DNA of 64,000 nt from Diadophis punctatus similis (GCA_023053685.1 JALIGW010000001.1:157809547-157873546), one strand, 5' to 3'; positions 21,270 to 33,253 are shown, counted from the first letter of the stretch. The notes: generated from the sequence alone by a model not told the origin. A program made the numbers and translations.

Positions 21270-22170
21270 TCTTGATCTGTTAATGATCACCTTTTTGTGC
21301 AGCAGCAACCACAGCCTCCCAGACACTGTTCAGAGAGGTGACTGTTTTCCTTCACTGTAAATCTCCCGTTTAAGAAGGCCCCACAAGTTCACAATAGGGT
21401 TTAGGTCAGGTGAGGAAGGGAGGGGCATGTCATTATTCTTTCATCTTTAAGGCCTTTATTGGCTAGCCGTGCAGTGGAGTAACTTCGATGCATGCGATGG
21501 AGCTTTGTCCTGCATAAAAATCATTGTCTTCTTGAAAGATGCAGAGTTTTTCCTGGATCACTGCTTGACGAAAGTGTCTTCTACAAACTGGTAGTAGGTT
21601 TGGGAGTTGATTTTGAGTCCATCTTCAACCTGAAAAGGGCTAACTACCTCATTTTCAATAATACCAGCCCATACCAGTACCCCACCTCCACCTTGCTGGC
21701 ATCTGAGTCAACCTCCACCTTGCTGGCATCTGTCAGCCACAGGCCTATCCATCTGGTCCGTCAAGGATCACTCTAATCTCATCAGTCCATAAAACCTTTG
21801 CAAAATCTGTCTTCAGATATTTCTTGGCCCAGTCTTGTCGTTTCAACTTATGTGTCTTGTTCAGTAGTTGTAGGATTCCAGCCTTCCTTACCTTGGCCAT
21901 GTCTCTGAGCACTGAACACCTTGTACTTCTGGGCACTCCAGGTAGGTTGCAGTTCTGAAATATGACAGCACTCAAAGATAATGGGTCCCTGGTAGCTTCA
22001 TGTTTGATTCGTCTCAAATCTTGGGCAGTTAAGGTGCGTCTTTTTCTCTCAACACGTTTCTTCTGACCCTGTTGACTATTTGCAACAAAATGGTTGGTGG
22101 TTCTGTGATCACGCCCCAATATCTTAGCAATTTCAAGAGTGCTGCATCCCTCTGTACATCCCTTGTCCAA
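21270..22170 (-). pseudogene. Tc1-like transposase remnant
   Basis: The best preserved part (22170 down to 21745) encodes about 141 residues: a helix-turn-helix type N-terminal region (CSTLEIAKILGRDHRTTNHF), the GRKRTL-like linker region, and the first catalytic motif as VLWTDEIRVILDGPDG. After that the frame is broken. The second-Asp region (a DNDFYAGQSS-like stretch) and the C-terminal part are readable only across frameshifts. A 27-bp tandem duplication at 21684-21737 adds to the damage. A DD34E Tc1 transposase is inferred. This copy cannot make a functional enzyme. Confidence 0.85.
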
Positions 22171-22440
22171 TTTTTGACTTTTCAGTGTCAGTTAAATCGC
22201 TTTTTTAGGCCATTTTGCCTGAGGAAAAGAAGCTGCCTAATAATTATGCACTCCTTGATATAGGGTGTTGATCTCCTTAGGCCACACCCTCCATCATTAC
22301 ACAAATACACATCACCTGATATGCTTATGCCAGCTAAGCATTCAGGTTTATACAGGTTGGAGGTGGAAAATATGCATACAAAGGATGATATGATCAAAAT
22401 ATTCACTTGCCTAATAATTGTGCACACGGTGTATGTAGGG

Positions 22441-22500
22441 TTTTATTATTTATTTATTTATTTATTTGGTTGCTTTTATATGCCGCCCAACTCCTGTGGT
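22441..22500 (-). mobile_element. L2-type LINE 3' end fragment
   Basis: TTTATTTATTTATTTATTTG followed by GTTGCTTTTATATGCCGCCC is the reverse complement of the GGGCGGCATATAAAAG...(AAATAAAT) end shared by the L2 copies at 24136, 27316 and 53048. Confidence 0.65.
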
Positions 22501-22852
22501 TGATTTTGAAAGTAGTCTAAATGCTGCATTCAGGCCAAAATATTGTAGTAAAGGTTTGATATGAACCTTGGTCAAATGCCTCTTATCTGCTCCTGGGCGC
22601 CATTAGAATACTATTTAGAATACTATTAAATATGAAAATATATAATAACAAATAAGATGAATTTATGTATAGATACCTATATAAGCATACATATATATAT
22701 ATGCACGCGTCTTTTTTTTTACGTTGTTTTTTGTATGGTTTTGTTTTTTTTTTCCTTTTGCTTTTGTATTATGTCTTTTCGTATTTTTGTATATTTTAAA
22801 ACAACTCAATAAAACTATTTTTTTTAAAAAAAAAAAGAACCAGGGAGATCTA
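22501..22852. other. unannotated AT-rich DNA
   Basis: Homopolymer-rich sequence with AT dinucleotides near 22690-22702; no feature recognised. Confidence 0.4.
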
Positions 22853-23104
22853 GATATAGCAATAGCAATAGCAATAGCACTTAGACTTATATACCGCTTC
22901 ATAGTGCTTTACAGCCCTCTCTAAGCGGTTTACAGAGTTCAGCATATTGCCCCCAACAATCTGGGTCCTCATTTTACCCACCTCGGAAGGATGGAAGGCT
23001 GAGTCAACCTTGAGCCGGTGAGATTTGAACAGCTGAACTGCTGAACTAGCAATCAGCTGAAGGTCGCAGTGCTGCTTTTAACCACTGCGCCACCTCGGCT
23101 CCTA
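22853..23104 (-). mobile_element. Sauria-type tRNA SINE
   Basis: Minus orientation. The tail reads TAGCAATAGCAATAGCAATA at 22857-22876, followed by the conserved body (ATACCGCTTCATAGTGCTTT, CCCCCAACAATCTGGGTCCT, GGATGGAAGGCTGAGTCAAC). The tRNA-like head ends ACCACTGCGCCACCTCGGCT. Confidence 0.9.
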
Positions 23105-24135
23105 GATATTGTATTTACTTAGCAGCACAGCTAAAAGAAATATTCTAAATGTTAAGTTGTTTTGGTTCTCCTGGTGCAGATGAAAATGGGGCATCTTAGT
23201 GTGAATATACTAATGATGTGAATATACTAATGAGTGTGAAGTATACTAATGAAAACATAATTTCTCTGACTTTATCGTTTCCTCCTTTTTCTTTTGTGTA
23301 TTTCTGTTTCTTGCAATATGTGACCTGCTTAAAGGGTGAAACCTGCTCAGTTATGAGACCTTGTCTGTGGAATGCCCATCTCAAGAAGTGAGCTTAATGC
23401 TCATATTGGTCTTTTGAGTGGCAGGTATCTCTTTTCCCAGTCACTATTATAGTTACTCGTTTTTTTAAAGCCAGAGTGGTGACTTTTCTTTTCTTTTTTT
23501 AAAAAAAGGTCATATGTTTTTCCTGTGCTATTTATTTATGCCTTAAGACATTTATTGTATGAAATAACTTTGGAGCCTCACTTTTTGAGGACCCTGAAAA
23601 AATAAACAAGTCACTATATGCAGGAGACAAAGATTATGATTATGAATATTTTCCCATTCATAAAGTTTTTAGTGCTTTATCTATTTTAATAGTGCAAGTT
23701 TCCCATAAGAAAAAACAGAAGGTACTAACCCAGGCTATATATCACTAAGACATTTCCACTGACTTTGGTTAATTTTGGCAGCAGCAATGAAAAGCTGGAA
23801 CTGAAATCAGCTAGGAAAATGCCAAATACTAGTGCACATGAAATTGTTAGTCCAGTATTGGAAAGGATGTTTTTGGGACTGTTTAGAAGTGGTGACTTAA
23901 TAAAAGTGCCTGGAGTAAGAGATAAGCTAAGAGCCAGTTCTCAGGGCAGAGATATCAGTTATGACAACAGCCGTTCAGATTCAACACCCTGAAGTACTGA
24001 GCAAGAAAATTTCTGCAGTGTGGAAAAAGCAAGAAGCTACAGCAAAAGGATTAAGCTGCTATGTGTATGGGGGAGCTGTATCCTCAGGCAGACAGAGAGT
24101 TATTTAATGTGGTTTACCTTAAGACTCTTTTCTAG
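23105..24135. other. unannotated DNA
   Basis: No gene recognised. A TGTGAATATACTAATGA unit is repeated two to three times at about 23200-23250. Confidence 0.4.
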
Positions 24136-24606
24136 CCCTTTAAAGCCCTTTAAAGCCCTTCATGGCTTAGGACCAGGTTACCTACGGGACCACATTCTGC
24201 CTCATACTTCCCTTCGACCGGTTAGGGCCCACAGAGTGGGCCTCCTCCAAGTCCCGTCAGCCAAGCAATGCCGGCTGGCGGGCCCTAGGGGGAGGGCCTT
24301 CTTTGTGGGGGTCCCCGTGCTCTGGAACCAACTCCCTCCAGAGATCCGAACTATCCCCATCCTGCTGGCCTTCCGAAAAGCCGTCAAGACATGGCTCTTC
24401 CTGCAGGCAAGGGGTTGAGACTAGCCCCATCTGAGCTCTCCCCCGGTATGTTTGGTGGTGAAGATTTTAATTTTTTAATTTTTTAACTCTGTTTTTAACT
24501 GTTGTTTATTGTATAGTGTTCTTCCACAATGTTGTACGCCGCCCTGAGTCCCTCGGGAGTAGGGCGTCATAGAAGAACCAAATAATAAATAAATAATAAA
24601 TAAATA
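24136..24606 (+). pseudogene. L2-type LINE, 3' end with C-terminal coding remnant
   Basis: Encodes the last part of the LINE polymerase frame (KALHGLGPGYLRDHILPHTS through AFRKAVKTWLFLQARG), then a 3' UTR with CGCCGCCCTGAGTCCCTCGG and an (AAATAAAT)-type tail. It is 5'-truncated. A short duplication of CCCTTTAAAG lies at its left edge. It aligns by eye with 27840-28304 and 54040-54537. Confidence 0.85.
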
Positions 24607-24862
24607 GTCACAAAATCACAAATGTCCAAGAGATTTCAGCCATGTTTGAGTCCAGCAGCCAAGGTCAGCCACGTGAAGGGATTGGAGATACATAATTGAG
24701 TCCTGGTCCAAGAAGAATTTTCTCTGGTACTGTCAACAATGTAAACCCACATACCTGGACCTTTCTGTCTTCTATAAAGTTGGTCATTATTATGACCAAG
24801 TGACATAGGCCAAAGCTATTTATCTTCAAATTATTCTTTTATAAATGAATGCACAAGTTTAC
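24607..24862. other. unannotated DNA
   Basis: Nothing recognised. Confidence 0.3.
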
Positions 24863-25250
24863 TCTACTGGTAGACCTCAACTTAGGGTCACAATTGAGTC
24901 CAAAATATATGTTGTTAAGTGAGACATTTGTTAAGTGAAGTTTGCCCCATTTTACATTTTTTTCTTGCCATCGTTGTTAAGTGAATCACTGCAGTTGATA
25001 AGTTAGTAATCTGGTTGTTAAATGAACCTGGTTTCTCCATTGACTTTGCTTGTGAGAAGGTCGCAAAAAGAGATCACATGACCCTGGGACGCAGCAATCG
25101 TCATAAATATGAACCAGTTGCCAAGCATCTGAATTTTGATCATATGACCATGGGGATGCTGCAAAAGTCAAAACAGTGAAAAACAGTCATAAGTCACATT
25201 TTTTCAGTGCCGCTGTAATTTTGAACTGTCACTAAATGAACTATTATAAG
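24863..25250. mobile_element. non-autonomous repeat of the GGTAGTCCTCGACTTA family
   Basis: Left part CTGGTAGACCTCAACTTAGG, then GTTGTTAAGTGAATCACTGC, GGTCGCAAAAAGAGATCACA and GTCACTAAATGAACTATTAT. The same order of modules is found at 38521-39550 and, as a remnant, around the L1 insertion at 50300-52945. Ends are partly inverted (CTCAACTTA against TATAAGT-type). There is no coding region. A DNA-transposon origin is likely but not proven. Confidence 0.6.
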
Positions 25251-25935
25251 TATTATTTTGCCCTACCCTATCTCTTTCCTTATACACCACGTCATTTGAA
25301 TTGCAAACTTTATGGCCAGAGCTCTTATATACTGATATTTGTTAAACTTTTTAGGACCCTTTGGGTTGAGAGGGAAGAGCTAGACTACAAATGCTTTAAA
25401 CAAATATACACATATTGGAGAAATGGAATCATTGGGGAGGCACATCAGTAATGTTAAATAGGTGACAGCAAATCCAGAAGATTTTTTTTATGGATGGTAC
25501 TCTTTTTTTCCCCCTTTAGATTCAAAGCAAGCTGAGATTTTCTCAGAACAGAAGAGCGAGCACAGCTTCATGATCAGAATGACTATGGTGCCATTGTTTT
25601 ATTTTATTCTATTATTGAAAAGATTCCAAGGTCATCCTTCACTGAAGTTTCCATAGCAGCTCTCAAAGCTATAAAACCAAGAGGGAAGTATACGATATCG
25701 ACATTCAATTAAAATGACATCAACAGCAAAACCAGTAGCTAAAAGCAAAAGTAAAAACAGCAGTAAAATCAAACTAACAGACGTAAAGTTATCAGTTAAA
25801 AGCTTGGAGGAGTAAAATCTTTTTCATGAACACCAAAAAGACAAGAAGGTCAATGCCAGGCCAATGGTGCTTTCTCTGGGAATCTCTCTTGTGTGACCAT
25901 TGCTTGCTCCACATCTCTAAGAGAAGCAGAATTTG
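25251..25935. other. unannotated DNA
   Basis: Nothing recognised. Confidence 0.35.
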
Positions 25936-25943
25936 TAGTAGAG

Positions 25944-26068
25944 CACCGTTTTTCAAACTTGACAACATTAAGATGCACTGCCTGGACTTCCAATTCCCAT
26001 GCTGGGTGGCAATTTCCAGATACGTTGAAGTCCACATATCTAAAAGTTGCCAGGTTTGAAACACATTG
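25944..26068. mobile_element. short foldback hAT-like element
   Basis: Ends CACCGTTTTTCAAACTTGAC and CCAGGTTTGAAACACATTG form an imperfect inverted repeat. The interior is also palindromic (CTGGACTTCCAATTCCCA against TTGAAGTCCA). Flanks TAGTAGAG and TAATAAAG match at 6 of 8. Confidence 0.65.
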
Positions 26069-26299
26069 TAATAAAGCTTCATCAGATCTACCAAATAAAT
26101 CAGGAAACTTTCAAATATTTTAGTAGCAACACCTGATATATGGTGCCAGCTTGCATCGAAATGAATTGATGGGTCGATTTAAAATGAATACTGGCATGGT
26201 GCATATTCTGCAGGATCTGAGTGGCTGTTCCCAACCAGTGAGGCTATGATGTCCTATTCTCTTGAACTATCAGAGTGTTTTGATCACTGAGATTGCCTC

Positions 26300-26742
26300 C
26301 AGGGGTGGACTTCAAAATTTTTAGCAAGGGGTTCTCTGCCCGGTTGCTGGGTGGGTGTGGCCATGGTGGGCGTGGCCTAGTCGGCCTCCTGCACCATGGA
26401 GGGGAGGCGTTTTTGCCCTCCCAGGGCTCTAGAGGCTTTCCTCGAGTCTCCGGGAGGGCAAAAACAGCCTCCCCAGGCTCCGGAGGCCCTCTGGAGGCCG
26501 AAAACAGGCCTGTTTCCAGCTTTCTCAAACTTCCAATAGGCCCATTTTTCACCCTCCCTGAGCCTCCGCACGTGCCCTGCACTTACCTGCATCCAAAATG
26601 GACCACGTGGGGACTCCTGGGAGGGAAGGGGAGGGAAGGGGTGGGGACAGCCAGGAGTGGGACTTGGGGGTTCTCCGAACTGCACAGAATCTTAGCTAGA
26701 GGTTCTCCCAAACCCCTGCGAACCCACAGCAGCTCACCCTTG
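26300..26742. mobile_element. hAT-like non-autonomous element (copy 7)
   Basis: Flanking 8-mers ATTGCCTC (26292-26299) and ATTGCATC (26743-26750) match at 7 of 8. Begins CAGGGGTGGACTTCAAAATT, ends AGCAGCTCACCCTTG. The core contains inverted GC-rich modules (CTCCCAGGGCTCTAGAGGC, CTCCGGGAGGGCAAAAACAG). The open frames on both strands over it are shadows of these. Confidence 0.82.
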
Positions 26743-26750
26743 ATTGCATC

Positions 26751-27112
26751 CAATACAAATTCAGTAGGTTCGGTCTAAGGCAACAAAAGGGTAACAAGGT
26801 ACCAGTATTTGGCGCTTTTATCCAGCTTTCTGTGGCTTTCAGCAAGGCTTTTAAAACCCAGTTCCCATTTTTCTATTTGTAAATGAAAGATAATAATGCC
26901 TGTTTGATTACATCAACATATTTACGGGAATTATATTGTGCATGTCAAGTATTGTGCAGCTGTTAAAATTATTTAAATATCAAGTGACGTTGCTGTATAT
27001 AGAAAACTATAAGCCACATATTTGACTGTCTTCATATCTTTGTCCAGATATAGTCATTCCCAGGTCAGACCGATTTTCAGAACCTCCATTGCTATATGGT
27101 TTCTAGTTTGAT
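26751..27112. other. unannotated DNA
   Basis: Nothing recognised. Confidence 0.35.
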
Positions 27113-27117
27113 ATTTC

Positions 27118-27315
27118 TGTTGTGGCCCGTCAGCGGCCAGCGGACAGTGAGGAGGTTGGGGAGGAACATGGGCCAGTCCTGGAGTCTGGGGAAGGCTCGG
27201 ATGAGGGCTCTGTGTCAGAGGCAGAGATGGAGCCAGGGCCGTCCAACAGTTATCAGCTACCTTCAGAGTCAGACATCAGCGAGGCAGAGGAAGAGCTGGA
27301 GCCTGTTCCCAATGT
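27118..27315 (+). mobile_element. LTR fragment (TGTTGTGGCC family) with acidic open frame
   Basis: Begins TGTTGTGGCCCGTCAGCGG. From the fifth base there is an open frame rich in Glu, Asp and Ser (SEEVGEEHGPVLESGEGSDE and so on) with no ATG. The solo LTR at 38583-39221, read on its minus strand, starts TGTTGTGGCC and has an acidic frame in the same phase from the same base. This copy is cut at about 27316 by an L2 insertion and probably resumes at 28305. Confidence 0.6.
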
Positions 27316-28304
27316 TGATGTAATGTGCCGGTGCCTGGACGACATTAGGATCTGGATGGGGAGGAACAGACTCAAACTTAATCCCGACAAGACTGAGTGG
27401 CTTTGGATACTGCCTCCTAAGGACCATGGCAACTGTCCCTCCTTGGTGTTCAAGGGAGCGAAACTGACCCCCTCGGATCAGGTCCGCAACTTGGGGGTCC
27501 TCCTAGATCCACAGCTAAAATTGGATCATCATCTTTCTGCTGTGGCTAGGGGGGCCTTTGCACAGGTTCGCCTGGTGCACCAGTTGCAGCCATACTTGGA
27601 GAAGGAGGCTTTACTCACGGTCACTCATGCCCTTGTCACCTCGCGTTTGGACTACTGCAACGTGCTCTACATGGGGCTACCCTTGAAGAGTATCCGGAGA
27701 CTCCAGCTGGTGCAAAATACGGCTGCGCGTGCTGTGGTGTGTGTGTGCCAAGGTACACCCACGTGACACCTATACTCCGCCAGCTGCATTGGCTACCCAT
27801 CGGTCTCCGGGTCCAATTCAAGGTGTTGATCACCATCTTTAAAGCCCTTCATGGCTTAGGACCAGGTTATCTCCGGGACCGCATTCTGCCTCACACTTCC
27901 CTTCGACCGGTTAGGGCCCACAGAGTTGGCCTCCTCCAGGTCCCGTCGGCCAAGCAATGCCGCCTGGCGGGCCCTAGGGGGAGAGCCTTCTCTGTGGCAG
28001 GCCCCGTGCTCTGGAACCAACTTCCCCCAGAGACCCAAACTATCCCCACTCCGAAAAGCTGTCAAGACATGGCTTTTCCTGCAGGCTGGGGGTAGAGCTT
28101 AATCCACTCGAGCTCACCCCAAGTATGTATGGTTGTTGAATGGGTATTGGAGGTTTTTAAATATTGTGTTTTTAATTTTTATATCTCTTTTTAATGTGAT
28201 TTTTATGAATTGGTGTCTTGTATTTTTTCTGTTGTACGCCGCCCTGAGTCCTTTGGGAGTTGGGTGGCATATAAGAACACCATAATAAATAAATAAATAA
28301 ATAA
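27316..28304 (+). pseudogene. L2-type LINE, C-terminal polymerase part and 3' UTR
   Basis: Encodes the thumb and C-terminal part of the reverse transcriptase (CLDDIRIWMGRNRLKLNPDK, then ALVTSRLDYCNVLYMGLPLK). A frameshift near 27740-27760 is followed by HVTPILRQLHWLPIGLRVQF to the end. The 3' UTR has GCCGCCCTGAGTCCTTTGGG and a tail of AAAT repeats. It is 5'-truncated and sits inside an LTR. A chimeric open frame of about 214 codons crosses the LTR-LINE junction from 27122 to 27766. Confidence 0.88.
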
Positions 28305-28736
28305 AATGTGCGCATGCACAGAGCTGCCAGAAAACAAGAACAATTAAGAAAGCAGGGTCCACTTGGGAGTAAGGCCACACCTTGGAGATGATTGGCCCCT
28401 CCCATAGGAAATAACAGAGGGGCGAATGGGGCGTGGGCTTTTGCAGGAAACAATTAGTTCATTCGGTCGTTTCAAGAGTGGAAAGTTCTGTTTGTAACTC
28501 TAATAGACTCTGTGCCAAGTTTTGCCTTGCCTGCATTTGGAAACTAGTTCTCTGGCAGCGTTCCAAGTGAGATAAGGTTTGTGTTGATAAATATTCCTCT
28601 GAAACACTGTTTTCCAAGCCTTGCGGACTGTGAATGAAAGGGATTTACAGTCGTGTAAATAAAAGAGGTTTTGCCAGGACTAAGACTCTGCTTCATGCTT
28701 TCTAAGGAAGCCTAAAGGGAAAAAGAAACCCAGTTG
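28305..28736 (+). mobile_element. probable remainder of the LTR interrupted by the L2
   Basis: After the L2 tail, LTR-like sequence continues with a GGCCCCTCCCATA region and AATAAAAGAGGTTTTGCC near 28660 (a poly(A)-signal context), ending near 28736. No target duplication was found, so the right edge is uncertain. Confidence 0.4.
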
Positions 28737-29640
28737 TATTGGAAATTCTCTCTTTCCTTCTGTTTATGATTTCATATGTTCTTGCACAAATCCAGGACAA
28801 ACACTGGCACTCACTATCTTTGAAAAAATATCTGAGTCCTAGTAAAGACTAATACAGCAAGTATCATCTGTTCACTAACCTAAGAATTTTTAAAAAATTA
28901 TTTCTGAAGATGCCTTGAAAGGCATACCACGTAACTGGAGCTTGTGAGTGATTTAACCTTTTAATTTCTCCGGTATCCCAAATGCAGGATCAACCACAGA
29001 GGTGTTGTAAATCAAGAGCATTGGCAGATTAAAATCCATACCATCACTGTTGTCTGTCATATAATTTACATCTTATTTAGGTCCAATAAGACAGAGGCAT
29101 ACAGAGGAAATGAATTTGCTAGTTCCTCCATAAACCTGCAACTAGTTCTATACAAATAAGTTCAAGAATGAGGGGTCTGCTGCTCTGTCTATGGTATAGG
29201 CTGAAAGCCAGATGTAATATTGGACCTTATTTCCAAATTGACTCTATAATTAGGTTGCTACTTGTTGGAGAATGCATAATATCCAGAAAATCTACAAGAA
29301 AGCTATTTGAGTTTGTATCAAGAAAAAAAAACCTTAAGGATGGTTTAATTCTAGCTTCCTGAACTAAGGTAAAATTCTAGATGTGTAACAACTGCCTTAA
29401 GCAATCTTCTCCAAATTAGCATACTCCAGATACAGTATATGGAGATTAACTCATAGCAACTTCAATAAATCTGGAGAGTACCAAATTGGGGAAGGCTGCT
29501 GCAAAGAATTAGAGGTAGCCAAAAATATCATCTTCATTATCATCATCCATATTAACAGACTCCACTTCACCAGCAATAAAGACTGGAGAATAATATCCAG
29601 GTAAAGCAAATACAAACATTGGAAGGGGGAAAAAACAACA
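28737..29640. other. unannotated DNA
   Basis: Nothing recognised; short AT-rich open frames only. Confidence 0.35.
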
Positions 29641-30066
29641 CTTAGATTTAGATTTATTATTAGAGTTGGAAGAGACCTTGTAGGTCATCTAGTCCAACCC
29701 CCTGCTCAAGCAGGAGTTCCTACACCATTTGAGATAGATGGCAGTCCAGTCTCCCCTTGAAGGTCACAAGTGTTGGGGCTCTCACAACCTCCACTGGCAA
29801 GCTGTTCCACTGGTTGATCGCTCTCACCGTCAGAAAGTTTCTCATCACTTCCAGGTTGAATCTCTCCTTGGTCAGCTTCCATCCGTTATTCCTTGTTTGG
29901 CTTTCTGGTGCCATAGAGACCAGCCTGCCCCCCTCCTCTCTGTGGCATCCCCTCAAGTATTGGAACACTGCTATCATGTCACCCCTGGTCCTTCTCTTCG
30001 CCAGACTGGCCAAGCTCAGTTCCTGTAACCGCTCTTTGTATGTTTTATTTCCCAGACCCTTTACAC
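29641..30066 (-). pseudogene. CR1 LINE 3' end
   Basis: Minus strand. It encodes the end of the CR1 polymerase frame (SLASLAKRRTRGDMIAVFQYL, TRNNGWKLTKERFNLEVMRN, INQWNSLPVEVVRAPTLVTF, ending CHLSQMV), about 97 residues without a break. The 3' end lies left, with GGTTGGACTAGATGACCTAC-type sequence and a short tail of AAATCT units. It is 5'-truncated at about 30066. Confidence 0.9.
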
Positions 30067-31246
30067 TTGAATAATTGATTGAGGTATAGGAAGGAATTTA
30101 TACTGATGGGACTTTATAAAAAACTACTGAAGACTACAAAGTCAAAAGAAAGAAAAAGAACTGAAATTCCGGGAAATCTCAAGTCTTTTTATGGCCAATA
30201 CATATATAATATTGAAGAAAAATCTGATCAACATTCAAAGGGTAGTGGTGGAAAACTGGAATTTAAAAAAAAAAGAAATTAAATCATGGTACTGCATGAT
30301 CAGGCTATGCAATGAATATCTTCAAAACCAAAATGGAACATATTTCATACGATAGCAAATGCTGACTATGAACAAAGATGAATCTGTAGATCATTGCATT
30401 GATGACTGTAGAAATATTGCTCAAATTGAATAAAAGCAACACCATGATAATTTGCAAAAATTGTGCATTGGAATTTGCGTAAAATGTTTAGTTTACTATT
30501 AATAAAACCTACTGGGAACACATATGTGAAAAATCTTAGAAAATGAGTTTTTAAAATACAAAGCGATAGACATCTGGTACACTTCTGTTATAAAAAGTGG
30601 GGGGGGGGAAGTGTAGTTCATAGATCATGTAGCAATACAAATACAGCTGAATTGACAAAAAGAAACAAATGGAAAAAGTAACAAAATAACAGGACTTGCA
30701 AAACAGAAGTTGAAACACTTCAGAAGAAAAAGCCAACTACAATACCAATAGTAATTCTTGGAGTTATGCAAAATAGAGTCATCAAATATTTGGATTCTTT
30801 AAATTTACTACAGTTAACACTACTGATTTCACACACACACAAACCCCTCCTACTTGGAACCTTCTAGACTTTAGATACTATGGTGCTCCATGATCCTAGG
30901 CTTTTGGTTAGAACCTGAATCAACAGAAAATATCAGTTCTAAAGTCTGTGATATATGTCAGATGAATAAAGAACAACAATCAGAATTCATTATAGCCTGT
31001 TTTGAATTTTAGCCTATATACCACAAATTCAATTTGGATTTTGAGGAAGAATTCTTATTTACATGTAAGGTAATTTCAAATTAAGGTTAATAATTAATAA
31101 ACCTGTACAACAACATTGGAAACATAACTGTATAGCTCCCATTACTCAGTGGATTGAAAACCTGATGTCCCTGTGACTTGTGAACATAGAGTTTACATAC
31201 TTAAGAGTGAATGATTAGGATGAAATATAGTCATCCTTTATTGAAA
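30067..31246. other. unannotated AT-rich DNA
   Basis: No gene recognised. A G run occurs at about 30599-30608. Confidence 0.4.
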
Positions 31247-31251
31247 CCTTT

Positions 31252-31477
31252 TGTTATGTACAGACGGACGCAGTGAATATTTGCATAGCCACCGCTGATT
31301 GGCTAATCTAGCAGTGGGAGAAATAAACTCCTGTCAGTGGCTAGCAAGCTTCAGGGAAGCCCTTAAAAGCGGCTTCCCTGCAGCCTGCCGGCAGTCCGTA
31401 TTAGTTCTAGCTAATAGACAATAAAGGTGCTGAACTGTTCCTGTGACTCGCCTCTTCATTTACGTGCTAATCTAACA
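31252..31477 (+). mobile_element. solo LTR, gypsy type
   Basis: TG...CA ends (TGTTATGTACAGACGG to CTAATCTAACA), with a perfect 5-bp duplication CCTTT at 31247-31251 and 31478-31482. A CCCTTAAAAG core-promoter-like box and CAATAAAGG, a poly(A) signal, are present near 31363 and 31419. Its first bases and its layout match the 5' LTR of the gypsy element at 46852. At 226 bp it is close to that LTR's length once the CR1 insertion is removed. Confidence 0.88.
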
Positions 31478-31482
31478 CCTTT

Positions 31483-33253
31483 GTGTAATACTTTGTATGC
31501 ATATATACATGCAAGGGAATGCCCTCCCTGTTAAAGAAGTTATCAGGTTTTCTTTTGCTACTATGGAAACTGTTTTAAACTTTAACTTCTATGAAGGATT
31601 AAATGTAGCATATGTACCTGAGTGGAGATGGGAGTGAAATGTGATGGGAGCACAACTATCAGTGGCTGAATTCTTGAAGTGGGCAGTCTCACCAACAATG
31701 GGTTGTTTCCTGACATTTCCAGGGAAACCATGGTGGGCTGAAGAGGGCTCTATAGAGAGAAGAGCTGATGATCATGTTAGAAAAAAAGAGTGCTGGCGAA
31801 GAGGACAGTTTCTTGCGCTTCTCTCCCAATCAAGGAGAGGACCAGGATTGCTCACAAGTGCTACTTATAAAGATTCCATGCAAATTGACTATAAAACAAC
31901 AATTTCTGGTGGGTTTCAAAGCTCTTGAAAACTGGAGAAAGTCAACTTGCTTTAGCTGCAGTGTAAAGCCCTCAGATGGACCCTGAGTTCACCCACTTCT
32001 TCTCCTAATCACTCCTGGAAATGGCATATTAATTGCTTTTTGAATACTAAGAATTTCAGAAGGGCGAGTTTCATTACATCAGGTGATTTTCTTTCAATCC
32101 TCAGCAAAAGAAGTTCTATGTAAGTTTAAGAACTTACATTAAAAAAGAAAGTAGGAATTATAGCGATATAATATAGCAAGCAAGAGATACCACACTTCCC
32201 TCACATTTCTTACATACAATCTTTCTTTTATTTTCCCCACACTGTAAAGATGGAAAGCTCTTTTTTAAAAAAAAAAAATTTTTTTTTATCAGAGCATGTA
32301 ATATCCTTAAAAAGTTGATTCGCCCTTCTGGAATTTGAGCAAGTTTAGCTCTTTAAGCCTAAGTTCTACACATATATATATATGTATCCTCCAGGTAAAC
32401 ATTAGTTAGAAAGTTAGATTTTGGAAGAAGAATTCTCCCCAGCAAATAATAATAAAAATAATAATAACATGAGGGAAAGTGCAGAAAAGATATCAGTAAA
32501 TTATAGCATCAGATCATTTTAAAGTGCTCCCAATACAAAAACCATCTGAGTTACTGAAGCTATAATATAACATTCTAATAGCTGCCACCTTTGATTCTGA
32601 AAGTAATTTGTAGTTATGCGTTGCTGCAGGGGGAAAAACACTTATTTTATTTATCTGAAATATTTATATATTGCCTGTCTAACCATGGATTTCCAGATGA
32701 TGTATAACATTAAAGTACCTTTAATTCACTATTTGGTAAAATAAAGTAGTGAGTTACTCAGATAAGTATCACGCAGAGTCAAATGTCAAGGTGAATACAA
32801 ATGTCCCCAGTGTGGACTAAAATATAATAATACTGGCAAATGTTAAATTTCTAAGAGATTTTCCCCAGTGTGGGTGCTGCAGCTGCTCTGGAAAGATCCC
32901 AAATTAAAATCCACAGGATGTGACATGGCCAGGAAGGCCCCCATTGACTATGGGACAAAATGGTACAGAAGAAATGTATCATGCTCTGTATTGCTGGATT
33001 ACATCTTATAAAATTTACAGCCAGCATATTGCCTAGGATTACTGTATATTATGGAGTCATCACATCTAGAGAATATCACGTTGGAGATGAATACACTATG
33101 CTGTGTTGCCAACGTAGAGGCTGGATATCACAGGAACCAGCTAAGTGAACATGTCCCACTAAAGTTTGCAACTATTTCTTTTATTACATACTCCATTTTC
33201 TGGTACCTGATCTTGGTCAATCTTATTTACCCTTAGGGCATGATCATTTTTGA

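Larger units (their letters stand above)
20754..22431 (-). mobile_element. Tc1-like DNA transposon, decayed
   Basis: Ends CACTGTGTGCACAATTATTA and TAATAATTGTGCACACGGTG are near-perfect inverted repeats, flanked by TA at 20752-20753 and 22432-22433. At 1678 bp it is the usual Tc1 size. It carries a broken transposase on the minus strand and a 105-bp insertion of a poly(A) retroelement at 20806-20910. Confidence 0.92.

Noticed and set aside
23765..23992. Possible host exon (75-codon frame)
   Set aside because: Composition is ordinary, no splice sites with matching phase stand out, and no family resemblance was seen.
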